Shown: positions 1 through 10,293, counted from the stretch's first letter. The stretch: 64,000 nt of DNA from DATFVA01 sp963711455 (GCA_963711455.1 CAVQEH010000012.1:1-64000); one strand, 5' to 3'. Translations and numbers: made by a program. The notes: generated by a model not told the origin, from the sequence alone.

Positions 1-898
1 GCTGAACATAACTTCCAACATTTAAAAGATTTAAACCATTACGAAGAACCGCAATAAGCATCGCACCGAGAAAAGTTCCGATGATTGTTCCTCTTCCGCC
101 GAACAGACTTGTACCGCCGACAACAACTGCAGCAATTACATCAAGTTCATACATTAATCCAGCGTTCGGCTGTCCTGAGTTTATTCTTGATGCAAGTAGA
201 ATTCCTGCTAGCGCGGAAAGAACTCCCGAAATTATATACACAGAAATCAGAATTCTGTTTGTCTTAATTCCTGCAAGACGTGCAGCTTCCAAATTTCCGC
301 CGACCGCATAAACATATCTTCCGAATCTTGTCCTCGTTAAAACAATATGAGAAACAATGAAAACTACTATCATTATTAATGTGGGAACAGGAATACCGAT
401 TAACCTACCGCCGCCGAGAAAACTGAATGCTTCCGGTAATCCCCAAACAGGTCTTCCTTCTGTATAAACAAAAGAAGCTCCACGCCAGATAGTCATTAAA
501 GCAAGAGTTACAATGAAGGGAGTGATTTTAAATTTTGTTACGAATACTCCCGCAATGTATCCCGAAAAAACTCCGAACAGTAACCCTGCTGAAATTCCAA
601 GCGGCAGGCTAAGATAAAGCGGTAAATTAATTTTGATAACACTTGTAGCAAGGATTCCGGCAAAAGCAACAAGTGAACCAACAGACAAATCAATTCCGGC
701 AGTTAAAATAACGAAGGTCATTCCGGCGGCAATTATAGCAGTGATTGAAGCTTGAAGAGAAATGTTTAAGAGATTTTCAGTTGTAAAAAAGTATTGTGAA
801 AACTGCGAGAATAAAATTATCTCAGCTATAAGAGCAATTCCAATGCTGAATTCGCTTATAATTTCAATTAATTTTGCTCTCCTAGATTCAGCCTGCAT
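1..898 (-). CDS. Sugar ABC transporter permease, RbsC-like (partial, cut by left edge)
   Basis: This is the inner-membrane permease of a ribose/simple-sugar type ABC importer. Reading the minus strand from the ATG at 898 gives about 299 codons without a stop, running off the window, so the C-terminus is missing. The hydrophobic protein carries the family hallmark GIDLSVGS near residue 70 and a GGTSLFGGRGT-type loop near residue 260, both typical of the BPD_transp_2 (RbsC/XylH/AraH) family. The start codon lies inside the last codons of the upstream ATPase gene (11-base overlap), which implies translational coupling. Order in transcription is binding protein, ATPase, permease. The sugar transported cannot be told from sequence; ribose, xylose and galactose families look alike here. 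Confidence 0.9.
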   Translation of the reverse strand, partial: MQAESRRAKLIEIISEFSIGIALIAEIILFSQFSQYFFTTENLLNISLQASITAIIAAGMTFVILTAGIDLSVGSLVAFAGILATSVIKINLPLYLSLPLGISAGLLFGVFSGYIAGVFVTKFKITPFIVTLALMTIWRGASFVYTEGRPVWGLPEAFSFLGGGRLIGIPVPTLIMIVVFIVSHIVLTRTRFGRYVYAVGGNLEAARLAGIKTNRILISVYIISGVLSALAGILLASRINSGQPNAGLMYELDVIAAVVVGGTSLFGGRGTIIGTFLGAMLIAVLRNGLNLLNVGSYVQ

Positions 899-2390
899 GT
901 TTTACCTTGGATGAAAATTGTGTTGCAAGATTCAGTATTTTTTCCTGACTGGCTTCGTCGTGTGAAAGCTCTCCTGTAATTCTTCCTTCACACATTATGA
1001 TGATTCTATCCGATATTCCCATCAATTCAGGAAGTTCGGATGAAATAACAATTATTCCTTTTCCTTCTTCTGCAAGTTTGTTTATGAGATTATAAATTTC
1101 AAATTTCACACCGACATCAATTCCTGCGGTTGGCTCATCAAATATCAGAATGTTTGAATTAGTTCCCAGCCAGCGGGCAAGTACAACTTTCTGCCTGTTG
1201 CCGCCACTTAGTGCTTCCACACTTGTTTCAATTGAAGGAGCTTTTACTTTTAACTGATCAAACTGTTTTTGTACTGACGAAATTTCTTTCTGTTTATTTA
1301 TAAACAATCCATTCATCATTTTACTTAAACTGGAAACAGAAATATTTTCCCTGATGCTCATATTCATAAACAAACCGAGGAGATTCCTGTCTTCAGTTAA
1401 CAAAGCGATTCCGGAATCGATGGCTTCTTTGGGAGAATTAATTTTTACTTCTTTATCATTTATAAAAATTTTACCCGAAGTTATCTTATCGGCACCAAAA
1501 ATAGCACGGACGAGTTCACTTCTTCCTGCACCAACCAGCCCGGCAATTCCGAGCACTTCACCTTTCTTCAATGAAAATGAAACATCATTAATTTTGTCCG
1601 AGTTTAGATTTTCAACTTTTAATATTTCATTGCCTTTTTCCCCCTTGTTCCGGGGATATTCACTTGCAAGCTCACGACCCACCATAAATTTTATTAATTC
1701 ATTTTTGTTAACATCTTTCATTTCTGCTGAATGAACAAGTTTACCATCGCGAAGAACTGTAACGCGATCTCCGATTTCAAAAATCTCTTCCAGCCTGTGA
1801 GAGATATAAATAACGCCAACTCCTTTAGCTTTTAGTCGCCTTATTACTTCGAATAATTTTTTTATTTCTTTACTTGTTAAGGGAGCAGTGGGTTCATCCA
1901 TTGCAAGAATTTTAACATTACCGATAATAGCTTTTGCAATTTCAATCATCTGTCTTTCGGCAGTGCTCAATCTATTCACAGGAAGTGTTACATCAATATC
2001 TTCCCCGAATTGTGAAATTGTTTCTTTGGCTTTAAGAATCATTTCATTTTTGTTGAGAAAAAATGAATTTCTGATTTCTCTGCCAAGAAAAATATTTTCT
2101 GCTGTGGATAATTCCGGTACAAGCTTAAAGTCCTGGTAAATAATATTTATTCCAAGAGATTGTGATTCCGAAGGCGAGCTGTATTCAACTTCTTCACCAT
2201 TTATAAAAATTTTCCCACTGTCTTTTTTAATTGCCCCGGACAAGATTTTCATCAAAGTTGATTTGCCTGCCCCGTTTTCACCTACCAGACAATGAACTTC
2301 ACCCGGTTTTAAATCGATTGAAACTTTATCTAATGCAAGCACTCCGGGATACTGCTTCACAATTTCCCGCATTTCCAGGAGATTTTTCAT
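888..2390 (-). CDS. Sugar ABC transporter ATP-binding protein, RbsA-like
   Basis: This 500-residue protein has two fused ABC ATPase domains and energises simple-sugar import. The first domain has Walker A GENGAGKST at residues 37-45, a signature of the LSTAERQM form and Walker B ending MDEPT. The second domain has the altered Walker A GLVGAGRSE and a canonical LSGGNRQK signature, with Walker B FDEPT. A degenerate first half-site loop and a GAGRSE second site are usual in the RbsA/MglA/XylG family. Length matches the family (about 500). Its start overlaps the stop of the binding-protein gene by 4 bases (ATGA) and its end overlaps the permease start, so the three form one operon. Confidence 0.95.
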   Translation of the reverse strand: MKNLLEMREIVKQYPGVLALDKVSIDLKPGEVHCLVGENGAGKSTLMKILSGAIKKDSGKIFINGEEVEYSSPSESQSLGINIIYQDFKLVPELSTAENIFLGREIRNSFFLNKNEMILKAKETISQFGEDIDVTLPVNRLSTAERQMIEIAKAIIGNVKILAMDEPTAPLTSKEIKKLFEVIRRLKAKGVGVIYISHRLEEIFEIGDRVTVLRDGKLVHSAEMKDVNKNELIKFMVGRELASEYPRNKGEKGNEILKVENLNSDKINDVSFSLKKGEVLGIAGLVGAGRSELVRAIFGADKITSGKIFINDKEVKINSPKEAIDSGIALLTEDRNLLGLFMNMSIRENISVSSLSKMMNGLFINKQKEISSVQKQFDQLKVKAPSIETSVEALSGGNRQKVVLARWLGTNSNILIFDEPTAGIDVGVKFEIYNLINKLAEEGKGIIVISSELPELMGISDRIIIMCEGRITGELSHDEASQEKILNLATQFSSKVKHAG

Positions 2391-3319
2391 TTAGAAGTAT
2401 TTTGTTTTTGGAGAGCTTCTTTATCGACTATTCCAACTTCAACCGGGACATTTTCAGGAACAATCTTATTATTAAAATGATCATTTATAATATCGATCGT
2501 TTTCATTCCTATTTTTTTAGGATATTGAACGACATCAGCTTTTAAAGGTGAATCTTTTAGAATTGCATCAACTGCAGGAGGAGTTGCATCGTATCCAATA
2601 ACGACAATTCCTTTTCTGTTAAATTGATTTACAGCATCTAACGCGCCAAGTGCAGAATCATCATTTATTCCGAAGATTCCGTCTAACTGCGGATTTGCCT
2701 GAAGCACATCTGCTGTTACCTGCAACGACCTGTCACGCACTCCCTGCCCGTTTACATCAGCGACAACTTTAATATCAGGATATTTAGTAATTGCTTCCTT
2801 GAAACCTGCAACCCTGTCCAGGACAGAAGTAATTGCCGGTTGATTAATTATCGCTACATTCCCTTTTCCATTTAAAAGTTTTGCAAGGTATTCTCCCGCA
2901 AGTTTTCCCCCCTGAACATTATCAGAGGCAATATGAGAAACCACTTTCCCTTCTTCAGCGGCAATATCTGCCGTAAAGACAGGAATGCCGGCATTATTAG
3001 CTTCTATAATACCCGAACCGATTCCTTTGGAATCAACCGGGCAGACAACAATTGCATCAACTTTCCTTGAAACAAAATCTTCAATTTGTGATATTTGTTT
3101 GCCAAGATCCCAATCGGCAGAAGTAATAATTAAATTATATCCATATTTGTCTGCTTCGTTTTTTAAACCCTCTTCAAGGTCACGATAAAAAATATGTCCG
3201 CGGGTTAACAATGACACACCAATAGTTTTTGTATTTTTTTCAGGTTGATTGTTCTGATTGCAGGAAGCTAAAGTAAAACTAATGAGCATAAGCAGCATTA
3301 AAGAAAAAAGTTTATTCAT
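2387..3319 (-). CDS. Sugar-binding lipoprotein of ABC transporter, RbsB-like (periplasmic binding protein family I)
   Basis: This is the substrate-capture subunit of the importer, 310 residues. The N-terminus is a lipoprotein signal: MNKLF, a hydrophobic stretch, then lipobox LASC with Cys20. The mature part begins with KTIGVSLLTRGHIFYRDL and contains the type I binding-protein pattern (DAIVVCPVDSKG, PVFTADI, GIFGINDDSALGAL, VVIGYDATP). It is the first gene of the minus-strand operon and overlaps the ATPase by 4 bases. Being lipid-anchored rather than freely periplasmic is common in this phylum. The ligand is probably a monosaccharide, but residues lining the pocket cannot be assigned here. 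Confidence 0.93.
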   Translation of the reverse strand: MNKLFSLMLLMLISFTLASCNQNNQPEKNTKTIGVSLLTRGHIFYRDLEEGLKNEADKYGYNLIITSADWDLGKQISQIEDFVSRKVDAIVVCPVDSKGIGSGIIEANNAGIPVFTADIAAEEGKVVSHIASDNVQGGKLAGEYLAKLLNGKGNVAIINQPAITSVLDRVAGFKEAITKYPDIKVVADVNGQGVRDRSLQVTADVLQANPQLDGIFGINDDSALGALDAVNQFNRKGIVVIGYDATPPAVDAILKDSPLKADVVQYPKKIGMKTIDIINDHFNNKIVPENVPVEVGIVDKEALQKQNTSK

Positions 3320-3511
3320 ATTTCACCAGCAGGTTTTTAATTATTTCAGAATATTTGAAAAAGACTTGATTCCAATTTGGTTAGTCTTAAAAAAACATTG
3401 TATTAAATGTAAGTAAATCTATAAATTAAATTAAGAGAAGATGATATTATTTTATCGAACAATATCCGTTTTGATTCTTCATTAAAAAGAAATAAACAAC
3501 CGGAAATCTAA

Positions 3512-6133
3512 ATGAATAACGAAAAAACAAGACTTACCGAAAGTCTAGAAAAAAAGAAAGACTGGAAATTATGGGGCCCTTACATTGCAGAGAGACAATG
3601 GGGAACGGTTCGGGAAGATTACAGCGCTAACGGAGATGCATGGAATTATTCAACTCACGATCAATCAAGAAGCAAAGCATATCGCTGGAGCGAAGAAGGT
3701 GTCGGAGGATTATGCGACAGAAAACAGTTGCTTTGTTTTTCGGTCGCTTTATGGAATGGTAAGGATCCCATTTTAAAAGAAACCTTTTTCGGTGTTTCCG
3801 GGCCTCAGGGAAACCACGGAGAGGATGTAAAAGAATATTACTATTACCTCGACAACACTCCAACCCACACTTATATGAAAATGCTTTATAAATATCCCCA
3901 GAATGAATACCCATACAAAAAACTTGTCGATGAAAATAAAAACCGTACGAAGCTTCAGGGAGAGTATGAACTGATCGATACCGGTGTTTTTAATGATGAT
4001 AAATATTTTGATGTATTTATTGAATATGCCAAGAATGATCCGGAAGATATTTTAATAAAAATAAGTGCTTTTAATAGAGGAAAAACTGAGGAGGAACTTC
4101 ATATAATCCCGCAATTATGGTTCAGAAATACATGGGCATGGGGTTATGATGATTATAAACCTTTGCTGACAAAAAAATCCGGGAACATGGTCGAAGTCAG
4201 TCAAAAGCAGCTTGGTAATTATTATTTCTATTACGAAGAAGGTGAGCCACGTTTTTGTGAGAACGAAACAAATAAACAACGCCTTTATAATGTAAAGAAC
4301 AATTCCACGGTAAAAGATGGTTTAAATGAATTCATAGTAAATGAAAATGGCGAGGCAATAAATAAAGATAACAAAGGAACAAAACTTGGAATCGATTATA
4401 AAATTTCAATAAATGGTAATTCAAATAAAGTTTTACGTTTGAGATTAACATCTGAAAAGCAAAATAATTTTCTTGAAAACTTTGACGGGATTTTTGAAGA
4501 AAGAATTAAAGATGCAGATGAATTTTATTCGGAGATTCAACAGGATTTACACGATGAGGATAAAAAAAATATTCAGAGACAGGCATTTGCGGGAATGTTA
4601 TGGGGTAAGGAATTTTATCATTACGATATTCCCCGCTGGCTTAAAGGTGATCCTGCGCAGCCCAAACCTCCTGATGAAAGACTGAATGGAAGGAATTCCG
4701 ACTGGATTCATTTAAATAATGAAGATGTGATCTCTATGCCGGATAAATGGGAATATCCATGGTATGCTGCCTGGGACCTGGCATTTCATTGCATCACCTT
4801 TTCTTTAATTGATCCTGATTTTGCCAAGCGTCAGTTAATGCTTCTTAATCGTGAATGGTATATGCATCCTAACGGTGAATTGCCGGCTTATGAATGGAAT
4901 TTCAGCGATGTAAATCCGCCTGTGCACGCTTATGCTGCCTGGCGTATTTATAAAATTGATGAGAAGGCAAACGGAAAAAGTGATGTGCAATTCCTTGAAT
5001 CCATTTACCATAAACTTCTTCTTAATTTTACCTGGTGGGTTAACAAAAAAGATACGCGGAACAGGAATATTTTCCAGGGCGGATTTTTAGGATTAGATAA
5101 TATTGGAATCTTCGATCGCAGTTCTGAATTACCCGGCGGCGGACAAATAGAACAGGCAGATGCTACAAGCTGGATGGCAATGTACTGCCTTAACATGATG
5201 AGAATTTCACTTGAACTTGCTAAATACAACCCGGCTTATCAGGATATGGCATCCAAATTTTTTCAGCATTTTCTTTTTATTGCTGGGGCAATGGCAAACA
5301 TTGCCGGCAAAGGAATAGACTTATGGAATGAGGAGGATGAATTCTTTTACGATGTACTCCATCTCGATGGAAAAAACGATAAACAAATTAAAATCCGTTC
5401 GATGGTAGGATTAATTCCTTTGTTTGCAGTTGAAGTGCTTGAACCTGAAATAGTTAATTCATTGCCTGAATTTTCCAAAAGACTTGATTGGTTCCTGAAC
5501 TACAGGGAAGATCTTGCTTCCTTAGTATCACGATGGCATGAACCAGGCAAAGGAGAAAGAAGACTTCTTTCTTTACTGAGAGGTCACAGGATGAAAAAAT
5601 TACTATACCGAATGCTTGACGAAACTGAATTTCTTTCAGACTACGGGATTAGATCATTGTCTAAATACTATGAAGAACATCCTTATTCAATGGATTTAAA
5701 TGAAAATCCTTTCGAAATAAATTATGAACCAGCAGAAGCCGAATCGGGAATATTCGGCGGCAACTCCAACTGGAGAGGACCAATTTGGTTCCCGGCAAAT
5801 TTTTTGATTATTGAATCACTTCAACGATTTCATCACTATTACGGAAACGATTTTAAAGTTGAATATCCTACAAACTCAGGAAATTATTTAACCCTTGAAG
5901 AAATTTCTATTAAGCTTACCGAAAGAATTACAAAGATATTTCTTCAGAACTCTGAAGGAAGAAGACCTGTCTTCGGCAATATCGATAAGTTTCAGAATGA
6001 TCCTAATTTTAAGAATTACATTTTATTTCACGAATATTTTAATGGAAATACAGGGATGGGACTTGGAGCTTCACACCAGACAGGTTGGACAGGCTTAATA
6101 GCAAAGCTTATTCAGCCGAGAGAAAAAGATTGA
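3512..6133 (+). CDS. GH63-like glucosidase (MGH1-type (alpha/alpha)6 glycoside hydrolase)
   Basis: This 873-residue protein resembles the large bacterial proteins annotated as glucosidase in glycoside hydrolase family 63 (mannosyl-oligosaccharide glucosidase-like). Recognisable stretches are ERQWGTVREDYS near residue 27, the WGYDDYKP region, PWYAAWDLAFHC near residue 418 (typical catalytic-side Asp in the W-D motif), GFLGLDNIGIFDR near 523 and GGNSNWRGPIWFP near 748. There is no signal peptide, so it is probably cytoplasmic. GGAA sits about 8 bases before the ATG. It is divergent from the sugar importer, and a GH15 enzyme follows, suggesting glucan or alpha-glucoside breakdown. The true substrate is unknown; bacterial GH63 members act on diverse alpha-glucosides. 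Confidence 0.85.
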   Translation: MNNEKTRLTESLEKKKDWKLWGPYIAERQWGTVREDYSANGDAWNYSTHDQSRSKAYRWSEEGVGGLCDRKQLLCFSVALWNGKDPILKETFFGVSGPQGNHGEDVKEYYYYLDNTPTHTYMKMLYKYPQNEYPYKKLVDENKNRTKLQGEYELIDTGVFNDDKYFDVFIEYAKNDPEDILIKISAFNRGKTEEELHIIPQLWFRNTWAWGYDDYKPLLTKKSGNMVEVSQKQLGNYYFYYEEGEPRFCENETNKQRLYNVKNNSTVKDGLNEFIVNENGEAINKDNKGTKLGIDYKISINGNSNKVLRLRLTSEKQNNFLENFDGIFEERIKDADEFYSEIQQDLHDEDKKNIQRQAFAGMLWGKEFYHYDIPRWLKGDPAQPKPPDERLNGRNSDWIHLNNEDVISMPDKWEYPWYAAWDLAFHCITFSLIDPDFAKRQLMLLNREWYMHPNGELPAYEWNFSDVNPPVHAYAAWRIYKIDEKANGKSDVQFLESIYHKLLLNFTWWVNKKDTRNRNIFQGGFLGLDNIGIFDRSSELPGGGQIEQADATSWMAMYCLNMMRISLELAKYNPAYQDMASKFFQHFLFIAGAMANIAGKGIDLWNEEDEFFYDVLHLDGKNDKQIKIRSMVGLIPLFAVEVLEPEIVNSLPEFSKRLDWFLNYREDLASLVSRWHEPGKGERRLLSLLRGHRMKKLLYRMLDETEFLSDYGIRSLSKYYEEHPYSMDLNENPFEINYEPAEAESGIFGGNSNWRGPIWFPANFLIIESLQRFHHYYGNDFKVEYPTNSGNYLTLEEISIKLTERITKIFLQNSEGRRPVFGNIDKFQNDPNFKNYILFHEYFNGNTGMGLGASHQTGWTGLIAKLIQPREKD

Positions 6134-6385
6134 GCAGTTAAACAACAAGTCCGAGGATTAGGATTTTCAGAAAGCAGGGAAACAATCAAAATATATTTAC
6201 TACAAGGCAACGCCATGACTTCTGCAAGACATACCAATCCGATATAAGAATCCGCGGTCTGTTCAGAACTTTTTGGAATACGATTTATCAGAATTCCGGC
6301 TATAATAAACCTCGAAATAGAATTAATAATTTTTCCTATTTCAATAAGTATTTATTTGTTTCCGGAATATCAGGAATGCGTTCCC

Positions 6386-6631
6386 CTACATTCCTTCCTT
6401 TGTATCATTATCCTTTTTAATTTTTTCAACTTCAGAAGCAAGTCTTAAAAGCTTTCTGAAGTGAGCCATTTTATCTTTATCAGACATCAAAGATTTGTGT
6501 TTAAATCTTTTTACAACCTGACTCAATTTAATATCCCCCTGGTCCTGATGTTGAGATCTCCTATTTAAATAGTCCTTAAGGATTCTCACCTGTTCAGAAG
6601 TCGGTTTGTTTGTTAGATTTATCTTCGGCAT
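6386..6631 (-). CDS. Small hypothetical protein, basic and helical
   Basis: This gives 81 residues from the ATG at 6631 (the open frame can extend to a TTG at 6646). The protein is lysine/arginine rich with predicted helical character: MPKINLTNKPTSEQ, DYLNRRSQHQDQGD, VVKRFKHKSLMSD, KMAHFRKLLRL. There is no signal peptide, membrane segment or recognised domain, and no clear Shine-Dalgarno sequence. It stands alone between two convergent-looking glycosidase genes. I do not recognise a family. The sequence looks protein-like, which is the main reason to keep it. Without it, 6134-6835 would be a 700-base gap; the rest of that gap shows nothing recognisable. Confidence 0.4.
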   Translation of the reverse strand: MPKINLTNKPTSEQVRILKDYLNRRSQHQDQGDIKLSQVVKRFKHKSLMSDKDKMAHFRKLLRLASEVEKIKKDNDTKEGM

Positions 6632-6835
6632 ATGACTAATCAACAATTAGTTATTATCAGTTATTTGTCATTTCGGTTAGGGGATTATTTGCGCTACGCA
6701 AAAGTAATTACATCGGCAAATAAAAACAAGTATTTATATTCAAATCGGGATTTTTATGTTAGCAAATATGCCCCGACAACCAAATATTTGAATTTAAGCT
6801 TAAACAAAGCATAATATTGAAATGTTCCGGCTTAA

Positions 6836-8608
6836 CTATTTACAACCATACCTATTTAAATAATAGATAGACATTATCAATCCAAGGTGCGAAAATGCCT
6901 GTGGATGATTTCCAAGATATTCTCCTGAATCTGCATCAATCTGTTCAGAAATTAAACCTGTATCACTCATATATTTTTCTATTGCCTTAAAAAATTCAGA
7001 TGATTTCTCAATTTCTCCTGCAATAGCAAGGGCAGAAATATACCAATAAATACAAAGAACAAAAGAACCATCTTTACCTTTTAATCCATCATCTGAATGA
7101 TACCTGTAAATAAATATCTTGTTTTTTTTCAGCTCATTGTACGTATTCTTTATAATTGTACCTGTAATTTCATCATTTTTATTAAGAAACTGTACAAGCA
7201 CAAAAAGGAAATTTGTAGCGTCAATTTCATCTGATCCGGCATATTGCATCAGATTTTTCCTTGAAGAATTATAACAATTCTTCCATATCCAGTTATAAAT
7301 TTCTGATTTGAGCTCTCTTAAATCTTTTATTTCAACCTCATTTAATCCAAGGTCATCTCTCATCCTCAAGGCTCTGTCCACCCCGACCCAGCACATAACC
7401 TTACTGTAAGTATAGTGATACTGGTGTTTTCGAACTTCCCAGATTCCACTATCAACATCTTTCCACTTCAATTTAATTTTTTTAACTAATGACATTATAG
7501 AATCCTTATCGAGAATTATACTATCCTTTTGATTTTTTGCCATAAAGTAATGCGCATCTATTAAGGTTCCGTAAACATCAAGCTGAAGCTGGCTGGTAGC
7601 ATTATTACCAATTCTGACAGGGGCTGAATTTTTATAACCTTTCAAATCAAGTTCAACTTCAGTTGGGGCTTTATCTCCCCAGATGGTATAAACAGTGTTT
7701 ATATCGAATTCCTCTTCTTTATGCCTTTGAGCTATTCTTTGAACGTATTTAAAAAATCCTTCTGCTTCCTCCGTATAATCGGCAATATGGAAAGCGTAAA
7801 GAATATAAGTTGCATCACGGACCCAGACGAACCTGTAATCCCAGTTTCTTATTCCGCCAAGTTCTTCCGGCAATGAAGTAGTCGGGGCTGCAACGAAAGC
7901 ACCGGTTGGATAAAATTGCATCATTTTAAGTGTAATCATTGAACGAATGAACCGGTGTTTATAATAATCAAAAGACCGGCCTTTTTTCACCCATGCTTCC
8001 CAGTAGGTTTTTGTGGATTTTTCAAGATCCTGACCTTTATAAGAAGAGTTGTTTTTATCTGATATATATTCCAGTATAAAGTTTTTTTCTTCACCTTCTT
8101 CTATTTCAATAGTTAATTCTATTCCTGAATCCTTCTGCTCAGTTTTGTGATCCCGCGGTAAATGAAGGATCATATAATCTTCTTCAATAAGAAGATGAAG
8201 TGTTGAGGTTTTTTGCTGAATATTCACATCACGACGCGCATAATCAGGTTTAGGATCAAACAGGATTTTTATTTCATTTATTCCTTTAACTCCAATTATT
8301 TTTCTGACAAAGTAATGATTGTTGCATTTTTCAACTTCCTGCGGCACCATAAAATCATGAACATGAAATTCATTCTGTTTATTTCTGAATTTGAATTCAA
8401 CGATTCCCGTATTTTCTATATAAGCGCTATCGATGGTATATTCAGGCATTAAAACCTTAAAGCTTCCTCCATTAGTATCAAGCAGAGAAGCAAAAACGCT
8501 TGGGGAATCGAAATTAGGAAAACATAACCACTCAACCGAACATTTTTTATTTACAAGAGCAGCAGAATGTAAATCTCCTGTGATGTAATGATCTTTAATA
8601 GGCTGCAT
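6836..8608 (-). CDS. GH15 family glycoside hydrolase (glucoamylase/trehalase-like)
   Basis: This 590-residue cytoplasmic enzyme begins IKDHYITGDLHSAALV, then CSVEWLCFPNFDSPSVFASLLD, the hallmark N-terminal domain of the bacterial GH15 trehalase/glucoamylase group. The catalytic (alpha/alpha)6 part shows GGIRNWDYRFVWVRDA near residue 250, DSGIWEVR near residue 390 with the likely catalytic glutamate, then SKVMCWVGVDRAL, and a late LISEQIDADSGEYLGNHPQAFSH block that holds the second acid in this family. It hydrolyses terminal alpha-glucosidic bonds (glucan ends or trehalose); which one is not settled by sequence. A GH63-like gene lies nearby on the other strand, supporting a role in alpha-glucan or compatible-solute turnover. 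Confidence 0.92.
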   Translation of the reverse strand: MQPIKDHYITGDLHSAALVNKKCSVEWLCFPNFDSPSVFASLLDTNGGSFKVLMPEYTIDSAYIENTGIVEFKFRNKQNEFHVHDFMVPQEVEKCNNHYFVRKIIGVKGINEIKILFDPKPDYARRDVNIQQKTSTLHLLIEEDYMILHLPRDHKTEQKDSGIELTIEIEEGEEKNFILEYISDKNNSSYKGQDLEKSTKTYWEAWVKKGRSFDYYKHRFIRSMITLKMMQFYPTGAFVAAPTTSLPEELGGIRNWDYRFVWVRDATYILYAFHIADYTEEAEGFFKYVQRIAQRHKEEEFDINTVYTIWGDKAPTEVELDLKGYKNSAPVRIGNNATSQLQLDVYGTLIDAHYFMAKNQKDSIILDKDSIMSLVKKIKLKWKDVDSGIWEVRKHQYHYTYSKVMCWVGVDRALRMRDDLGLNEVEIKDLRELKSEIYNWIWKNCYNSSRKNLMQYAGSDEIDATNFLFVLVQFLNKNDEITGTIIKNTYNELKKNKIFIYRYHSDDGLKGKDGSFVLCIYWYISALAIAGEIEKSSEFFKAIEKYMSDTGLISEQIDADSGEYLGNHPQAFSHLGLIMSIYYLNRYGCK

Positions 8609-8794
8609 CTTAAATAAGTCCTTGTTTTACTATCTGTTACAGTTATAAAGGTACAAAATTTATTTTACTTAAGGTTAATGCAGATGTTATTGTTTTCACA
8701 TAAAGTAAAGTTTGTGCTTCAACTGTGATTGCAGCAACAATGTTTATAAAAATCAGAGCGTATAAAAAGAAATAAAGATACCGGAGAATTAAGA

Positions 8795-10270
8795 ATGAAA
8801 GGCACAGATAAAATGAAAACATTAAAACTCTGTATAATATTAATATGTGTTTTGTTTTCGCCATTACTTTTCTCTCAGCAGGCAAGTTATTTAAATGAAA
8901 GTGATTCAACAATATCTGTTAACTCTCGTTTTCCTGAAGACAGTGATATTGCAAGAGCCGTTAAAACCGAATTATTAATTGCACCGAATATTTCACCGGA
9001 TGAAATTAATATTGCTGTTAAAGAAGGAATAGTTACCCTTTCAGGGAATACCAGTAACATACTTACAAAAGAAAGAGCCATTGAAATTGCAGAATCGGTA
9101 ACCGGGGTTAAATCGGTTGTAAATAATATTACCGTAAGCGAATCAAAAAGGAGTGATGGCCAAATAGAGAACGATATAACCGTTGCGCTTGCTAATAATC
9201 CTGCAACCGAAGCTTACGATATAAGTACAACTGTAAGCAAAGGAATGGTGTATTTAACAGGAGATGTTCAGAGCTGGCAGCAAAAAGATTTATGTACTAA
9301 TGTAGCTGAAAGCATTAAAGGCGTAAGAAATGTTAATGATGATTTAAAGATTAATTATAGTGTCTTCAGATCGGATAAGGATATTAGAGAAGATGTGTTG
9401 AGCAGATTAAAGTGGGATGTTTATTTAGATCTGCAATCTTTAAAAGTAAAAGTAAATGATGGTAATGTTTCACTATGCGGGACAGTTGCAAGTGCGGCTG
9501 AGAAAAGATGGGCTTACAGAGATGCCTGGGTTGAAGGCACCAAATCGGTAAGCGATAAGAATATAAAAGTACAGTGGTGGGCAAATAGCAGCAATGAAGA
9601 AATTAAGGGAAATGAAATCATAAGAGATGAAGACATTAAGACTGCACTGGAGAAATCTTTTTCGTTAGATCCGCGTGTGCTTTCCTATAAAATTGATACA
9701 AATGTTAATAACGGAATAGTAACTTTAAAAGGAACCGTCGCGAGCTTACAGGAAAAATATGCTGCAGATGAAGATGCAGAAAGAACCACCGGAGTTTCCA
9801 GGGTAATCGATAAACTAAATGTTAAAATTGAATTGCCGCCGACGGATTCAGAAATCAGCAATAAAGTTTCTGCAGCTTTATTGCACCATCCGTATTTTAA
9901 CAGGCACAAAATAGATGTAACTGCAGACAATGGAAAAATCTACCTTACCGGGGTTGTTAATAATGAATTTGAAAAAAACATTGCTTCGGCGGTAGTAGCT
10001 TCAATTAAAGGCGTATCTGCAGTTAATAATGATTTAACATACCAGTCACCTGAAGTAGAGGTAAAAAGTGATTCTGAAATCAGAAAAAATATTGTACAGC
10101 AGCTTTATTGGAACCCGGTTACAAATTCGCGTAAAATAAAAGTTGATGTAAACAATGGGAATGCGACTTTAACAGGTTACGTTTCAACAAAGCTTGAAAA
10201 AGATGTTGCGGCAATTGAAGCTTACATGGGTGGTGCTAAAATTGTAGAAAATGAAATTGGGGTTATATAA
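8795..10270 (+). CDS. Secreted protein of six BON repeats
   Basis: This 491-residue exported protein has a signal peptide at residues 7-28 (KTLKLCIILICVLFSPLLFSQ) and then six consecutive BON domains, each about 65 residues, starting near residues 45, 120, 190, 275, 350 and 425. Each repeat has the D-x-I-x-x-x-V opening, a central G-x-V-x-L-x-G-x-V turn (for example GIVTLSGNT, GIVTLKGTV, GKIYLTGVV, GNATLTGYV) and a closing G-V-x-x-V-x-N/D-x-L. BON domains bind membranes or phospholipids (OsmY and DolP are known examples). GGAG lies 8 bases before the ATG at 8795, supporting this start over the one 18 bases later. A strong terminator follows. The role in envelope stress is an inference. Confidence 0.9.
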   Translation: MKGTDKMKTLKLCIILICVLFSPLLFSQQASYLNESDSTISVNSRFPEDSDIARAVKTELLIAPNISPDEINIAVKEGIVTLSGNTSNILTKERAIEIAESVTGVKSVVNNITVSESKRSDGQIENDITVALANNPATEAYDISTTVSKGMVYLTGDVQSWQQKDLCTNVAESIKGVRNVNDDLKINYSVFRSDKDIREDVLSRLKWDVYLDLQSLKVKVNDGNVSLCGTVASAAEKRWAYRDAWVEGTKSVSDKNIKVQWWANSSNEEIKGNEIIRDEDIKTALEKSFSLDPRVLSYKIDTNVNNGIVTLKGTVASLQEKYAADEDAERTTGVSRVIDKLNVKIELPPTDSEISNKVSAALLHHPYFNRHKIDVTADNGKIYLTGVVNNEFEKNIASAVVASIKGVSAVNNDLTYQSPEVEVKSDSEIRKNIVQQLYWNPVTNSRKIKVDVNNGNATLTGYVSTKLEKDVAAIEAYMGGAKIVENEIGVI

Positions 10271-10293
10271 TTATCATTATAACTTCATAATAA

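Noticed and set aside
6632..6814. Plus-strand frame of 60 codons opposite the start of the small hypothetical gene
   Set aside because: Low-complexity, tyrosine- and asparagine-rich translation with no ribosome binding site and no resemblance to a protein family; typical of AT-rich intergenic DNA.
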